NCBI RefSeq assembly: GCF_000223985.1
Contig: NZ_AFWV01000008.1
Coordinates: 243,855 to 307,854, forward strand
DNA: 64,000 bases
From: Thiocapsa marina 5811
GTDB taxonomy: Bacteria > Pseudomonadota > Gammaproteobacteria > Chromatiales > Chromatiaceae
Reading direction: 5' to 3'
This document shows, in pieces, positions 42,243 through 52,936 of this stretch. Position 1 is the first letter of the stretch. Each line of letters starts with the position of its first letter. Below the pieces are notes generated by a model. It saw only the letters and a list, made by a program, of their open reading frames with translations. It had not been told where the DNA came from and did no database searches. The position numbers and the translations under genes were made by a program.

Positions 42243-42258
42243 TGGCGCTCTTTTTGCT
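42243..42258 (+). promoter_or_regulatory. Sigma-54 (RpoN) promoter of amtB
   Basis: TGGCGC-N5-TTGCT has the invariant GG and GC at the exact -24/-12 spacing, with one mismatch to the TGGCAC box. The expected transcription start near 42269 gives a leader of about 37 bases before the amtB ATG. Ammonium transporters are often under NtrC and sigma-54 control. I found no matching NtrC site with correct spacing upstream. Confidence 0.7.
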
Positions 42259-42305
42259 TGCGTCCGCACGATTTTGGCCAACCACTGAGCATGAGGTGAT
42301 AAGAA

Positions 42306-43520
42306 ATGGAGCAGATCGATCAACTGCGGGCCGGGACGGATGTGCTGTTCATCCTGATCGGCGCCGTCATGGTGCTGGCGATGCATGCCGGATTTGCATT
42401 CCTGGAGGTCGGTACGGTTCGGGCCAAGAATCAGGTCAACGCCTTAGCGAAGATCATGAGCGACTTTGCGGTGTCCACGATTGCGTATTTTTTTATCGGT
42501 TTCTCGATTGCATACGGCGTGGATTTCTTCTCCGGCGCCGACACGCTTTCGGAAAAAAACGGCTACGAGCTGGTCAAGTTCTTCTTCCTGCTCACCTTCG
42601 CGGCAGCGATTCCCGCGATCATCTCGGGCGGCATCGCCGAACGGGCCAAGTTTTACCCGCAACTGTTGGCCTCGCTGTTGTTGGTCGGCTTGGTCTATCC
42701 CTTCTTCGAGGGGATCGTCTGGAACGGCAACTTCGGCATACAGGCCGCACTTGAATCTTGGCTGGGCGCGGGGTTCCACGATTTCGCAGGCTCCATCGTG
42801 GTGCACGCCATGGGCGGATGGATCGCGTTGGCGGCGGTGTTGCTGCTCGGGCCGCGCACCGGGCGCTATCGCAAGGACGGCGGGGTGACGGCTCATCCGC
42901 CGTCGTCGATCCCCTTTCTGTCTTTGGGTGCCTGGACCCTGACCGTCGGCTGGTTCGGGTTCAACGTCATGTCGGCACAGACCGTTGAAGCCGTGAGCGG
43001 ATTGGTAGCGGTGAACTCATTGATGGCGATGGTCGGCGGCGTGCTGGCCGCGCTCTTCGTCGGCAAGAACGACCCGGGTTTCCTGCATAACGGTCCCTTG
43101 GCCGGCCTGGTTGCGGTCTGCGCCGGCTCGGACCTGATGCACCCGCTCGGTGCGTTGGTCGTCGGTGCCGTGGCCGGATCATTGTTTGTAGTGACCTTCA
43201 CCTTGACGCAGAACAAATGGAAGATCGACGACGTGCTCGGTGTCTGGCCGCTGCACGGGTTGTGCGGTCTATGGGGCGGGATCGCGGCCGGGATCTTCGG
43301 GCTGGAGATGTTCGGCGGCATCGGCGGCGTCAGCTTCCTGGCGCAGCTGGTCGGGAGCCTGCTCGGGGTGGGTGTCGCCTTGTTGGGTGGATTCGTCGTC
43401 TACGGCCTGATCAAGACCTTCCTCGGTTTGCGCTTGACCGAGGAGGAAGAGTATCTGGGGGCCGATCTCAGTATCCACAGGATTACGGCCGAGCCCGACT
43501 ACAACCGCGGCGAGGTCTGA
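42306..43520 (+). CDS. amtB: Ammonium transporter AmtB
   Basis: The 404-residue protein has eleven hydrophobic segments of the Amt/Rh fold. Conserved features are GFAFLEVGTVRAKN near the N-terminus, the pore histidine pair His167 (VVHAMGGWIAL) and His318 (PLHGLCGLWGG), and GRYRKDG in the cytoplasmic loop. Unlike E. coli AmtB it has no obvious cleaved signal peptide. No glnK gene is adjacent. AmtB takes up ammonium and, with GlnK, can also signal nitrogen status to nitrogenase regulation. A GAGG ribosome site precedes the ATG. Confidence 0.95.
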   Translation: MEQIDQLRAGTDVLFILIGAVMVLAMHAGFAFLEVGTVRAKNQVNALAKIMSDFAVSTIAYFFIGFSIAYGVDFFSGADTLSEKNGYELVKFFFLLTFAAAIPAIISGGIAERAKFYPQLLASLLLVGLVYPFFEGIVWNGNFGIQAALESWLGAGFHDFAGSIVVHAMGGWIALAAVLLLGPRTGRYRKDGGVTAHPPSSIPFLSLGAWTLTVGWFGFNVMSAQTVEAVSGLVAVNSLMAMVGGVLAALFVGKNDPGFLHNGPLAGLVAVCAGSDLMHPLGALVVGAVAGSLFVVTFTLTQNKWKIDDVLGVWPLHGLCGLWGGIAAGIFGLEMFGGIGGVSFLAQLVGSLLGVGVALLGGFVVYGLIKTFLGLRLTEEEEYLGADLSIHRITAEPDYNRGEV

Positions 43521-43692
43521 CCTCCGATAAGGGCTTCGGGCATCGTTATTTGCGACGAGCCTGCCGCGGGGAGCTGCGTGACGGGCAGCGAACGAGCTTT
43601 CCCCTGCCCCGGCAGCTTTGTTGGACTTGTCGGTCCGCGCACCGGCGTCCCCGGTTCGGGAGACGTCGGGCGCGGATGCCGAGAGACGCGCG

Positions 43693-45630
<1,938 letters not shown>

Positions 45631-45872
45631 TTATGGGGCCGGATCGGCCGTATAGGCTGCGGGTCGATATCGACCATGGCGGACTGCAATCGGCGCCGTC
45701 CGGCAGGAGGAGAGGCGGGGTCATCGGGACCGATGCGGTTCCCGAGTCGAGGCGGCAGGAACCGAGAGCCTGCGAGGCCCATGCGATACACTGTCCGGAG
45801 CGTCGTGCCGGTCGAGCGATGGCGTTGCCCGGCGGGCTGGGCCATCATTGGGGACCGGCACCTTATGATCCG

Positions 45873-45952
45873 TCCTCGTCGCCTGCTTTCCTGCGCCGGC
45901 ATGATCCGGATCAGGTTCGAAGGGTTTCTCTCAGCCCGTGGCGTGGCGGCAT
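45873..45952 (-). promoter_or_regulatory. TPP riboswitch (thi box)
   Basis: Reading the minus strand, the conserved pieces appear in order: GGGCTGAGAGAAACCCTT, then GAACCTGATCCGGATCATGCCGGC, then GCAGGAAAGCAGGC. CTGAGA and ACCTGATC...GGATC are the core of the TPP aptamer. It precedes thiC, as expected, and should reduce its expression when thiamine pyrophosphate is plentiful. The 290-bp distance to the start codon is long; the expression platform was not identified. Confidence 0.9.
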
Positions 45953-46249
45953 CCAGTAGGCGATCGGTACCGGTCGATCGACAGGTAGCCCGTTCGGATG
46001 CGGTCACGCGTGCCGGACACCCCCAGCAGCATGTCGATTGAAACTAACGAAAGGCCGCCGGGATTTCAACCCGATCGAACGGAAGGTACGCCGAGCGCAG
46101 GCTTTCGCTTGACCTTTCGGCCCGGGCTGTCGATCCTGATGCGGGTCTCACCTGATGCTGGTCTCAAGGGAGTCTGCCCGCGATGACCGTTTTCGGACCA
46201 CGCGACGGCAGACAGGATCTCTCGACGCCCAACCGAGGCGCTTTCGCTC

Positions 46250-48349
46250 ATGACCGAATCCGATATTGCGACTCCCGAAAAGAGGATTTTCTACCTCGGC
46301 AACGACTCGACGTTGCAGGCCGGGCTCGCGAGCTTGATCGGGCAGGCCGGATTGCAGCTCGATGCCTTCAAGGATCTCGACGCGCTCGAAGCTGCGTTCG
46401 GGCGGACGCCGTGCGGGGTCCTGATCCTCGATCTGCGCGACGTCGCGTCCGGCACCAGCCCGTCCGGTTTGATCGCGCGCTTCACGCGGGCTGCGGCGCA
46501 GCCCGCGACCGGCACCGCAACCGCGAGACCGGAGGTGGTCTGTGTCGCCGACGCGGAGAATATCGAGACGCGGCTCGAGGTCATGCGCGCGGGAGCCCGG
46601 GGTTATTTTCCGACCCCGATCGCGCTACCCGACCTTGCGAAGCGTCTCGTCGAGTTGGTCGGCCCGGTCAAGGGTAGCCAACCCCGAATCCTGGTGGTCG
46701 AAGACGACCCGCTGCAGGCCAAATACATCGCGTTGCTTCTGAGCAAGGCGGGGATGGAGCCGCACATCGTCGATCGACCTCTCGAGATCCTCCGCAAGAT
46801 GCACGAGGTTCAGCCGGATTTGGTCCTGATGGACCTCTATATGCCGGATGCGAGCGGCACGGAATTGACGGCGATCATCCGCGATCACGGCGACTACTTC
46901 GATACGCCCATCATCTTTCTTTCCGCCGAGACCGACCCGGACAAGCAACTCGAGGCGTTGCGGGTCGGCGGCGACAGCTTCATCGCCAAACCCATTCAGC
47001 GCGAGCAGCTGATCGGTGCAATCGAGCATCGCATTCGCATGTCGCGCTTGCTCAAGGGGCGCAGGGTCAGCGAAGAGCGCGGCGATGTCCCCGCAGGCGG
47101 GCTCTCGAAGGATGAGTTTCTGCGCGGTCTCGATCGTGTGGTTCACGACCCGGAGGCGCACTCGCCCGGCGCCGGCCTTCTCCTGATCGAGCTGGATCGA
47201 TTTCAGGATATCTCCACGGCGTTGGGTGTCGAGGGCATGGAGCGGTTGTTGCGCCAGCTCGAGGAGAAGTTCCTCGCCCAACTCGCCGCGCAGGAGTGCG
47301 CTGCCCGTCTGGATGACTTTACCTTTGCCGTGTTAGCTCGGCGGGCGAGCCGCGAGGCCTTGGAGGGGCTCGGAGAGCAGCTTCTGCGGACCTTCGGCGC
47401 CACCAAGCTTCGGGCCGGAGACAAACGGCTCTCGCTCACTGTGACGATCGGTATCGGGCTCTTTACGCCCCCCGCGGACGACGCCATCACGATGGTCTCG
47501 CGCAGCCGTACCACCGTGGCGCGGGCACGGCATGCGGGCGGCAATCGGGTGCGGGTCTGGACTCCGGTCGTTGCCCCCGATCGCGGCTCGGACTACGAGC
47601 GATTGCTCAAGCAGCTGGTCGACACCGCTGTCAATCAGGACGGGTTGTTGTTGATGTTTCAGCCGATCGTCTCGCTCGGGGCGAGCGTCGGGGAGCTCTA
47701 CGAGGTGCAGCTGCGGTTGCGTACGCTTGACGGGGAGCATGTTCCTGCAGCCGATTTTTTGCCGGTGGCCGAGCGCGGCGGATTGATGCCCAGGATCGAT
47801 CGTTGGGTGCTCGAGCATGCGCTCGATGTCATGGACGCGCAGCGCAAGTCGCATCCGAAGCTGCGGCTCTTGATCCACCAGACCGTCGCGTCGGTCGCGG
47901 CGGCGGAATGGCTCCCCTGGTTTCGCGAGCAGATGGTCCGGCGCAATCTGATCCGCCGCCGCCCCTTGCTTCAGTTCCAGTTGAGCGATATTCGAGACCA
48001 TTTGGACACGGCCAAGCCGCTTGTCGATGTCTTGCGCAAGTACGGGATTCAGGTCTGCGTCGCCAACGTGACGGGTAATGCCGCGGATCTGGAGCTGCTC
48101 GCGGACCTGCCGGTCGCTCTTGCCAAGCTCTCTTTCGCGACCCTCATCAACGCGGATCCGGCCGAGCTGCTCCAAGTCGTGCAGCAGATCAGAACCCATG
48201 GCGCATCGGTCATTGCGGCCGGAATCGAAGACCCTGCCACGATCGCGCGGGTCTGGAATTGTCGGCCCGACTACATTCAAGGCAACTCGGTCCAGATGCC
48301 GAGCAGCGAGCTGAGCTACGACTTCCATCACTCCACCGACGAGATCTGA
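46250..48349 (+). CDS. FimX-like two-receiver protein with degenerate GGDEF and EAL domains
   Basis: The 699-residue protein begins with a degenerate receiver (residues 10-130), then a canonical receiver (145-265) with VVEDDP, MDLYMPDASG and the lysine of IAKPIQ. A GGDEF-like domain follows in which the active motif is replaced (ARLDDFTFAV), and an EAL-like domain begins FQPIVSLGASVGELYEVQLRL, lacking EAL and several metal ligands. It is therefore probably a c-di-GMP-binding effector rather than an enzyme, like FimX of Pseudomonas, which controls type IV pili. The start is ATG at 46250. Confidence 0.85.
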   Translation: MTESDIATPEKRIFYLGNDSTLQAGLASLIGQAGLQLDAFKDLDALEAAFGRTPCGVLILDLRDVASGTSPSGLIARFTRAAAQPATGTATARPEVVCVADAENIETRLEVMRAGARGYFPTPIALPDLAKRLVELVGPVKGSQPRILVVEDDPLQAKYIALLLSKAGMEPHIVDRPLEILRKMHEVQPDLVLMDLYMPDASGTELTAIIRDHGDYFDTPIIFLSAETDPDKQLEALRVGGDSFIAKPIQREQLIGAIEHRIRMSRLLKGRRVSEERGDVPAGGLSKDEFLRGLDRVVHDPEAHSPGAGLLLIELDRFQDISTALGVEGMERLLRQLEEKFLAQLAAQECAARLDDFTFAVLARRASREALEGLGEQLLRTFGATKLRAGDKRLSLTVTIGIGLFTPPADDAITMVSRSRTTVARARHAGGNRVRVWTPVVAPDRGSDYERLLKQLVDTAVNQDGLLLMFQPIVSLGASVGELYEVQLRLRTLDGEHVPAADFLPVAERGGLMPRIDRWVLEHALDVMDAQRKSHPKLRLLIHQTVASVAAAEWLPWFREQMVRRNLIRRRPLLQFQLSDIRDHLDTAKPLVDVLRKYGIQVCVANVTGNAADLELLADLPVALAKLSFATLINADPAELLQVVQQIRTHGASVIAAGIEDPATIARVWNCRPDYIQGNSVQMPSSELSYDFHHSTDEI

Positions 48350-48444
48350 ATCGTCTCTCTCGCGCGAAGCGCGGTTGCCGGGGGCGGCGCAGGGATGCCC
48401 TGGTCGGGGGAGCGGTGGCCGGTGCGGATCGGGGATATCATGCA

Positions 48445-49071
48445 ATGACGCCGAACAATCCGATGTCTGCCGCGGATGTTGCGCCGCCGGCCAATCACGT
48501 GGGTCGGTTGATTCTTGCGCCTCGCGATGCCGAGGTGACTCCGGATCGGGAGCGGCTCCTCGGCATCCTGTCCGATGCGGGGTTCATCGCGGATCGCATC
48601 CCGGGTCGAGAGTGCGCGTATCGCATCGGCCCCGAGTTCTCCGCGCTGATTGCCTTCGTCGGGTGCGCGGTCGCGATCGCGAGCGAGCCCCGGACCGGTA
48701 GCCCCTTTTGTCACGTCGTGGTCCCGTCGGTGTCGGCATATCCGCGCTGGTTTCAGGGCCGCAACACGCGTGCACCGCGCTGCCCGGGTTGCCGTGCGCG
48801 CTTGAGCGATTGGCCGCTGCGCGTCGAGCAATTCGAGCAATCGGCGAGAACGCACGGATTGGATCGGCAGGATTCAGCCGTAATCTGCCCCGTTTGCGGC
48901 GAGTCTCGTCCGATTTGGTCTTGGGACTGGAAGCAGCAGGGCGGGTTTGCGCGGCTGCTCATCCAGGTCGAGGAGATCTTTCCGGGCGAGGCGGTGCCCA
49001 CAGATGCGTTTCTCGAACAGCTCGAGCGCTACAGCGGCTGTGCGTGGCGCTATTTTTACGTGCAGGATTAA
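48445..49071 (+). CDS. Unknown protein with two CxxC pairs
   Basis: The 208-residue protein from ATG 48445 has no recognised domain. Its middle carries CPGCRARL and CPVCGESRP about 45 residues apart, which could form a zinc ribbon. The N-terminal part reads RLILAPRDAEVTPDRERLLGIL. The C-terminal part, with WSWDWKQQGGFARLLIQVEEIFPGEAVPT and CAWRYFYVQD, is rich in aromatic residues. It starts about 95 bp after the FimX-like gene. Its TAA stop is the first triplet of repeat copy H. Confidence 0.6.
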   Translation: MTPNNPMSAADVAPPANHVGRLILAPRDAEVTPDRERLLGILSDAGFIADRIPGRECAYRIGPEFSALIAFVGCAVAIASEPRTGSPFCHVVVPSVSAYPRWFQGRNTRAPRCPGCRARLSDWPLRVEQFEQSARTHGLDRQDSAVICPVCGESRPIWSWDWKQQGGFARLLIQVEEIFPGEAVPTDAFLEQLERYSGCAWRYFYVQD

Positions 49072-49259
49072 ACTGCGCTCGGTGCAGTCTGCGGTGTTTT
49101 TGGATGGGATCGGCGCCGGCAGGCTTGACGAGCCCTGGAGTGGGCGCTGTTTAAGAGATTAAAAAATAAATGATTTAAACCGCGGTCCCGCTAAGGGCCG
49201 TGGATTCACCGAACGTCGAGCTCACTCGAAAATGAGCATCTCGCCCTGGACGCGGTTTA
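49069..49259 (+). repeat. Two-module palindromic repeat, copy H (full)
   Basis: Module 1 (49069-49153) has slightly decayed arms, TAAACTGCGC and GCGCTGTTTA, and the same interior subtype as copies D and J. Module 2 (49176-49259) begins TAAACCGCGGTC and ends GACGCGGTTTA. The element lies between the unknown zinc-ribbon gene and the EEP gene, which converge. The first TAA is the stop of the former. Confidence 0.8.
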
Positions 49260-49271
49260 AGTGAGCGGGCC

Positions 49272-49330
49272 AGTGATCGGAGAAGTGAAGTTGTGAAGTG
49301 ATCGGAGAAGTGAAGTTGTGAAGTGATCGG
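49272..49330. repeat. 25-bp tandem repeat, 2.4 units
   Basis: agtgatcggagaagtgaagttgtga is repeated exactly at 49272-49296 and 49297-49321, followed by a partial third unit to 49330. It begins 12 bases after repeat copy H. It could be a strain-variable locus. Confidence 0.85.
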
Positions 49331-49358
49331 CAACGCCGGGAAGTCTGGTTCGTCGGGG

Positions 49359-50153
49359 TTAGCGGGCCGATTCCGATTCCGGACCGGGTCCGTCCGTGCC
49401 TGCCGAGAAGGAAACGCCTTCGGGCAATTCGATCGTCATGCTGATCGGAAGGTGATCAGACAAGGCGTAATCAACCACGCGGGCGCTGATCACGCGGAGC
49501 GGTCGAGAAACAAGGATGTGATCCAGATTGTGCGTCGGGCTCCAGCTGGGGAATGTTTTGAGCTCGCAATCCAGACCGCGCATCTCCGCCTTCTGGACCA
49601 TGGCTCGAAGCCCTTTCGAATCACACCCGCAGTTGAAGTCTCCCATGATGACGAGATAGGGGTGCTGCTCGGACAGGGCGATCAGATAATCGAGTTGACG
49701 CCGCCGTGCGCGCCATCCGAGGGCCAGGTGCACGATCGCCACGGCGAGGGTCTCGCGGTCGGAAAGCCCGAGCTCCGCGACGACGGCGCCTCGTCCCGGC
49801 AGGCCGGGGAGTTTGTGCTCGGTGATTCTCTGCGGACGCAGGCGGCTGAGCAGGCCGTTGCTGTGCTGTGCGAAAGGTCCGAGGTTGCGGTTGATCTGCC
49901 TGTACCAGTGCGGGAAGGCGCCGTGGCGAGCCAGATACTGGATCTGGTCGATATAGGCGCTGCGTAGCGAGCCGGCGTCGACCTCTTGCAGGCCCACCAG
50001 GTCGAATTGATGCAACAGCTGTGCGATGCGGGTGAGATTGGCCAGACGCTCGGGGTGCGGAAGGATGTGCTTCCAACTATTGGTGAAGTAGTCGCTGTAG
50101 CGGCGCGAGTAGATCCCGGCCTGAACATTGAAGCTCAGGAGCTTGAGTCGCCG
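49359..50153 (-). CDS. Endonuclease/exonuclease/phosphatase (EEP) family protein, start unresolved
   Basis: From the codon at 50153 the frame encodes RRLKLLSFNVQAGIYSRRY and then LVGLQEVDAGSLRS, HSNGLLSRLRP, VIMGDFNCG and the final SPTHNLDHILVS with LSDHLPI. These are the metal and catalytic motifs of the EEP fold; Pseudomonas has a relative beside cytochrome c4. No ATG, GTG or TTG occurs in frame from the upstream stop (near 50428) until a TTG at 50015, which would remove the metal-binding FNVQ strand. An ATG at 50233 is in a neighbouring frame. A one-base deletion, an error or a rare start codon is possible. Confidence 0.75.
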   Translation of the reverse strand, partial: RRLKLLSFNVQAGIYSRRYSDYFTNSWKHILPHPERLANLTRIAQLLHQFDLVGLQEVDAGSLRSAYIDQIQYLARHGAFPHWYRQINRNLGPFAQHSNGLLSRLRPQRITEHKLPGLPGRGAVVAELGLSDRETLAVAIVHLALGWRARRRQLDYLIALSEQHPYLVIMGDFNCGCDSKGLRAMVQKAEMRGLDCELKTFPSWSPTHNLDHILVSRPLRVISARVVDYALSDHLPISMTIELPEGVSFSAGTDGPGPESESAR

Positions 50154-50393
50154 CGTGTCGGGCGAGAGGGAGGAAGCCCGGGAAACGGTTTGGTGGTGCG
50201 CATGCCCGGGGACGACCTCGACCGGATCGACATTGCCTGGCGGTGCGGCCCGATGCGTTCGCCCTGAAGCGCTCGCCTCCTCGGCGGCGTCGTTGACGCC
50301 CGGATCGGGTGATCCTGATTCCAGTGCTCCGATGACGAATCTCCGAAATCGAAGAGATCTCGCGCAGGGACGCGCGAGGAGGAGGTCTCGGGT

Positions 50394-50413
50394 GCGGCTC
50401 CCCGAGGAGCCGC
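50394..50413 (-). terminator. Hairpin between cytochrome c4 and EEP genes
   Basis: A perfect 8-bp stem (gcggctcc with ggagccgc, 4-base loop) lies 20 bases after the cytochrome c4 stop. There is no clear run of Us after it, so it may attenuate or protect the message rather than fully end transcription. Confidence 0.4.
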
Positions 50414-50432
50414 CCCGATTGTCGGACTCGCC

Positions 50433-51077
50433 TTACTGGCTTAAGCCCTGAATGTACTGAGACACGGCTGCGATCTCTTGATCGCTCAATCGAGCCGCGG
50501 CACCGCGCATCATCCCGTTCGGATCGTTGGCACGCAACGCGCCGCGGAAATGCTCGAGCGTTTGCTTGGTGTAGTCCGCATGCTGTGCCGAGATTCGCGG
50601 AAACTTGGCCAGCGATTGGCCTTGTCCCGCCGGACCGTGGCATCCGCTGCACGCCGGGACGCCGGTCTCCGGATTGCCCCAGCGATAGATGGATTCACCT
50701 TTGCTCGCCAGCTCGGGATCCGCTGCGCCCGGGGCCTTGGGCTGAGTCGCATAGTAAGCGGCAAGATCCAGAACCTCTTGATCGGTCAGCGGCATGGCCA
50801 TCGGAGTCATTTGCTCGTTGGCGCGGCGACCGGCCTTGAAGTCCATCAACTGCTTCACGATGTATTCCGGGTGTTGACCGGCCAGCTTAGGCCAGAGCGG
50901 CACGATACTGTTGCCCTGCGGGCCGTGACAGGCGATGCACACGCCGTTGGCCTTCGCCTCGCCGGCTTGCGGGTCTCCGACCTGAGGGGCGGCAGCTTGA
51001 TGCCCTTCGGACGCTTGCACCGCGCCGCTCACCAATGCCGTTGCCACCGTAACTGTTATCAGCCAATTCTTTACCAT
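50433..51077 (-). CDS. cc4: Diheme cytochrome c4
   Basis: The 214-residue protein is a periplasmic electron carrier. A signal peptide (about residues 1-22, ending QASEG) is followed by two class I cytochrome c domains. The heme sites are CIACH and CSGCH, and the distal methionines lie in MTPMAMPLTD and NPNGMMRGAAA. The two halves are similar and separated by KAPGAADPELASKGE, the usual linker. In Pseudomonas the gene is also near dsbA and an EEP protein. In purple sulfur bacteria it may pass electrons to cytochrome oxidases. Confidence 0.92.
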   Translation of the reverse strand: MVKNWLITVTVATALVSGAVQASEGHQAAAPQVGDPQAGEAKANGVCIACHGPQGNSIVPLWPKLAGQHPEYIVKQLMDFKAGRRANEQMTPMAMPLTDQEVLDLAAYYATQPKAPGAADPELASKGESIYRWGNPETGVPACSGCHGPAGQGQSLAKFPRISAQHADYTKQTLEHFRGALRANDPNGMMRGAAARLSDQEIAAVSQYIQGLSQ

Positions 51078-51393
51078 GGAGGATGCCTAATCGGGTCGTG
51101 ATTCATGGCCGCGACGCCTTGCGCGGATCGTCGGCCTGGTCGGGGCGAAAAAATCCACGGATGTATATCAGAACATCCGCATATGGGTCAAACCAGCGGA
51201 GTCCTGTGTCCGCCGAGATGACGCCGTCTCACCTGCTCGAAGACAGGCGGGGAGGCAAATAATTCCGCCCTCCGGTGCCGTCGTCCGGAGCGTCTGAACA
51301 TGGACGTATCCGCGATTTCGAGGCATGGGCGTCGATGGCGGGCCGGTCCTCGCCGCCCCCGAGGCGCTCAGGTTCTCCGGCGCCGGTTCGGGC
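51078..51393. other. Non-coding spacer upstream of cytochrome c4
   Basis: This 316-bp stretch holds the likely cytochrome c4 promoter at its left end, and just before the PCuAC stop a ggaggcaaataattccgccctcc imperfect hairpin. No RNA gene or ORF with support was found. Confidence 0.35.
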
Positions 51394-51852
51394 TCAATGG
51401 TTCATGTGCTGCATCTGCATATCGATGCGGCGCACCGGGGCCTGAACGGGAATACGCGATCCGTCTTCGAAGATCAGGGTCAGATCGACAGTGTCACTTG
51501 GCTCGAGTGTCTGTTTGAGGCCGATGAGCATGACGTGCAGGCCGCCGGGTTTCAGGGTAACCGTCTCCCCGGCGGGGACCTCGATCTTCTCGATCCGGCG
51601 CATGCGCATCATCCCGTCCTCTTCGACATGCGTGTGGAGCTCGACGATCTCCGAGACAGCGCTTTCGGCACCGATCAGGGCCTGAGGCGCCTCGGTTTGG
51701 TTTTCCAGCGACATGAAGACGGCGCTGTTCGGCTGGCCTGGCGGGACCGCCCGAGCGTAAGGGTCGCCGATCGAGACCTCCGCTGCGAGAGCGGAAAAGG
51801 AAAGGACGCCGAAGAGTGTGGCGGCGAGCAGTGGCGATGCATATCCGGTCAT
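51394..51852 (-). CDS. PCuAC-type periplasmic copper chaperone
   Basis: The 152-residue protein has a signal peptide (residues 1-23) and the PCuAC (DUF461) fold. The copper-binding residues are in HTHVEEDGMMRMRRI, and later GGLHVMLIGL, giving the H-x10-M-x21-H-x-M pattern of the family. Such proteins deliver Cu(I) to cytochrome oxidase assembly factors. A SCO protein gene follows it immediately upstream on the same strand. Its C-terminus adds RRIDMQMQHMNH, with further possible copper ligands. Confidence 0.9.
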   Translation of the reverse strand: MTGYASPLLAATLFGVLSFSALAAEVSIGDPYARAVPPGQPNSAVFMSLENQTEAPQALIGAESAVSEIVELHTHVEEDGMMRMRRIEKIEVPAGETVTLKPGGLHVMLIGLKQTLEPSDTVDLTLIFEDGSRIPVQAPVRRIDMQMQHMNH

Positions 51853-51898
51853 GCTGTGGTCTCCAACAGGCGGTGTGGTTCTCGGGGTTGGGCTTGCT

Positions 51899-52093
51899 TA
51901 AACCGCGTCCAAAGCGACAGGCGTCATTCTCACTTTTTGCACTTGGCTTTAGAGATATCTTAGATCTCGGTGAGACGCGGTTTAAAAATGAATATTTTTT
52001 TAAAATCTTAAACCGCGCCGACTCCAACGGTCGTCACGTCTGCCGAGGCCGATCTCGTGCAAAAACATCGCATACCGCGCCGGGCGCGGTTTA
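51899..52093 (-). repeat. Two-module palindromic repeat, copy I (inverted)
   Basis: On the top strand module 2 comes first (51899-51984), then an AT-rich spacer, then module 1 (52009-52093), so the element is reversed relative to copies A to H. Ends are TAAACCGCGTC/GACGCGGTTTA and TAAACCGCGCC/GGGCGCGGTTTA. It separates PCuAC from the SCO gene on the minus strand, and its last TTA is the stop of the SCO gene. Confidence 0.8.
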
Positions 52094-52741
52094 AGGTTCG
52101 GACTGATTCTCGGTCGACGGGTTCGTTCCCAGCAGTGCTCGGATCGCCGCGACGATTTCCGCGGAGGGTGTGGCGTGGTCGAGGTTCCGCACGAGCTTGC
52201 CCTGCGTGTCGACAACATGGCTGTAGGCGGAGTGGTCGACGACGTAGCCCATCGCCGAATCGGCCAGCTCGGTCCGCCGGTAGGCTGCGCCGTAAAGCTT
52301 GGCGACCTCGGCGATCTGCTCCGGCGTCCCGGTCAGGCCGAGGATCTCGGGGTGGAAATAGCCACTATACTCGGCGAGCCGCTCGACTGAATCACGCTCG
52401 GGATCGACGCTCACGAAGAGGACCCGGACCCGCTCGCGCTCCTCGGGCGTCAGCGCCTTGAGCGCGCCCGCGATCAGGACCAGATTGGTCGGACAGATAT
52501 CCGGGCACCAGGTGTAGCCGAAGTAGATCAGGACGACCTTGCCGCGCAGATCGGCGAGGGCGACCGGGCCCTTCATCGAATCGAGCACGAAGTCTCCGCC
52601 TTGTGGCGGGGAGGCCAGCTCCAGCGCAGTGTGTTGCGACCCTTCCGGGTCGGTCACGACCCGGGTCGGCGTCCAAGACCACAACCAGATCAAGAGTCCG
52701 ACGAGGACCAGGATAGCGATGATCAACAGCTTTCGCGTCAT
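52091..52741 (-). CDS. SCO1/SenC family copper-binding thioredoxin-fold protein
   Basis: The 216-residue protein is anchored by a single N-terminal helix (residues 4-25). It carries YTWCPDICPTN, the two copper/redox cysteines, and the distal histidine in DHSAYSHVVDTQG. SCO proteins metallate the CuA site of cytochrome oxidase together with PCuAC, which is encoded next door. The repeat copy I separates the two genes. A FNR-like box lies about 65 bp upstream of the start. Confidence 0.93.
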   Translation of the reverse strand: MTRKLLIIAILVLVGLLIWLWSWTPTRVVTDPEGSQHTALELASPPQGGDFVLDSMKGPVALADLRGKVVLIYFGYTWCPDICPTNLVLIAGALKALTPEERERVRVLFVSVDPERDSVERLAEYSGYFHPEILGLTGTPEQIAEVAKLYGAAYRRTELADSAMGYVVDHSAYSHVVDTQGKLVRNLDHATPSAEIVAAIRALLGTNPSTENQSEP

Positions 52742-52804
52742 GATCGGGAGCCTCGCGGGGAAAAGTCGATCCCTGCATCTTGGGCAGCGGCGTGGGTTTC
52801 GCCT

Positions 52805-52818
52805 TGACGCACATCAAT
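52805..52818. promoter_or_regulatory. Candidate FNR/Anr box
   Basis: TTGACGCACATCAA matches the symmetrical FNR consensus TTGAT-N4-ATCAA with one mismatch. It lies in the divergent spacer between the SCO gene and mtfA, about 65 bp from the SCO start. Oxygen-responsive control of copper insertion into oxidase would make sense, but one site is weak evidence. Confidence 0.4.
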
Positions 52819-52936
52819 CATACGGCGAACACCCGGATGGGTGCGGGCTTTTGCGCCATAGGACCCGTGCCATGCGCCATTCGGCCCGATTGTCCGGTTC
52901 CCGTTGCACTCGGTCTCGCCGAGAGGCGGTGCAGAC

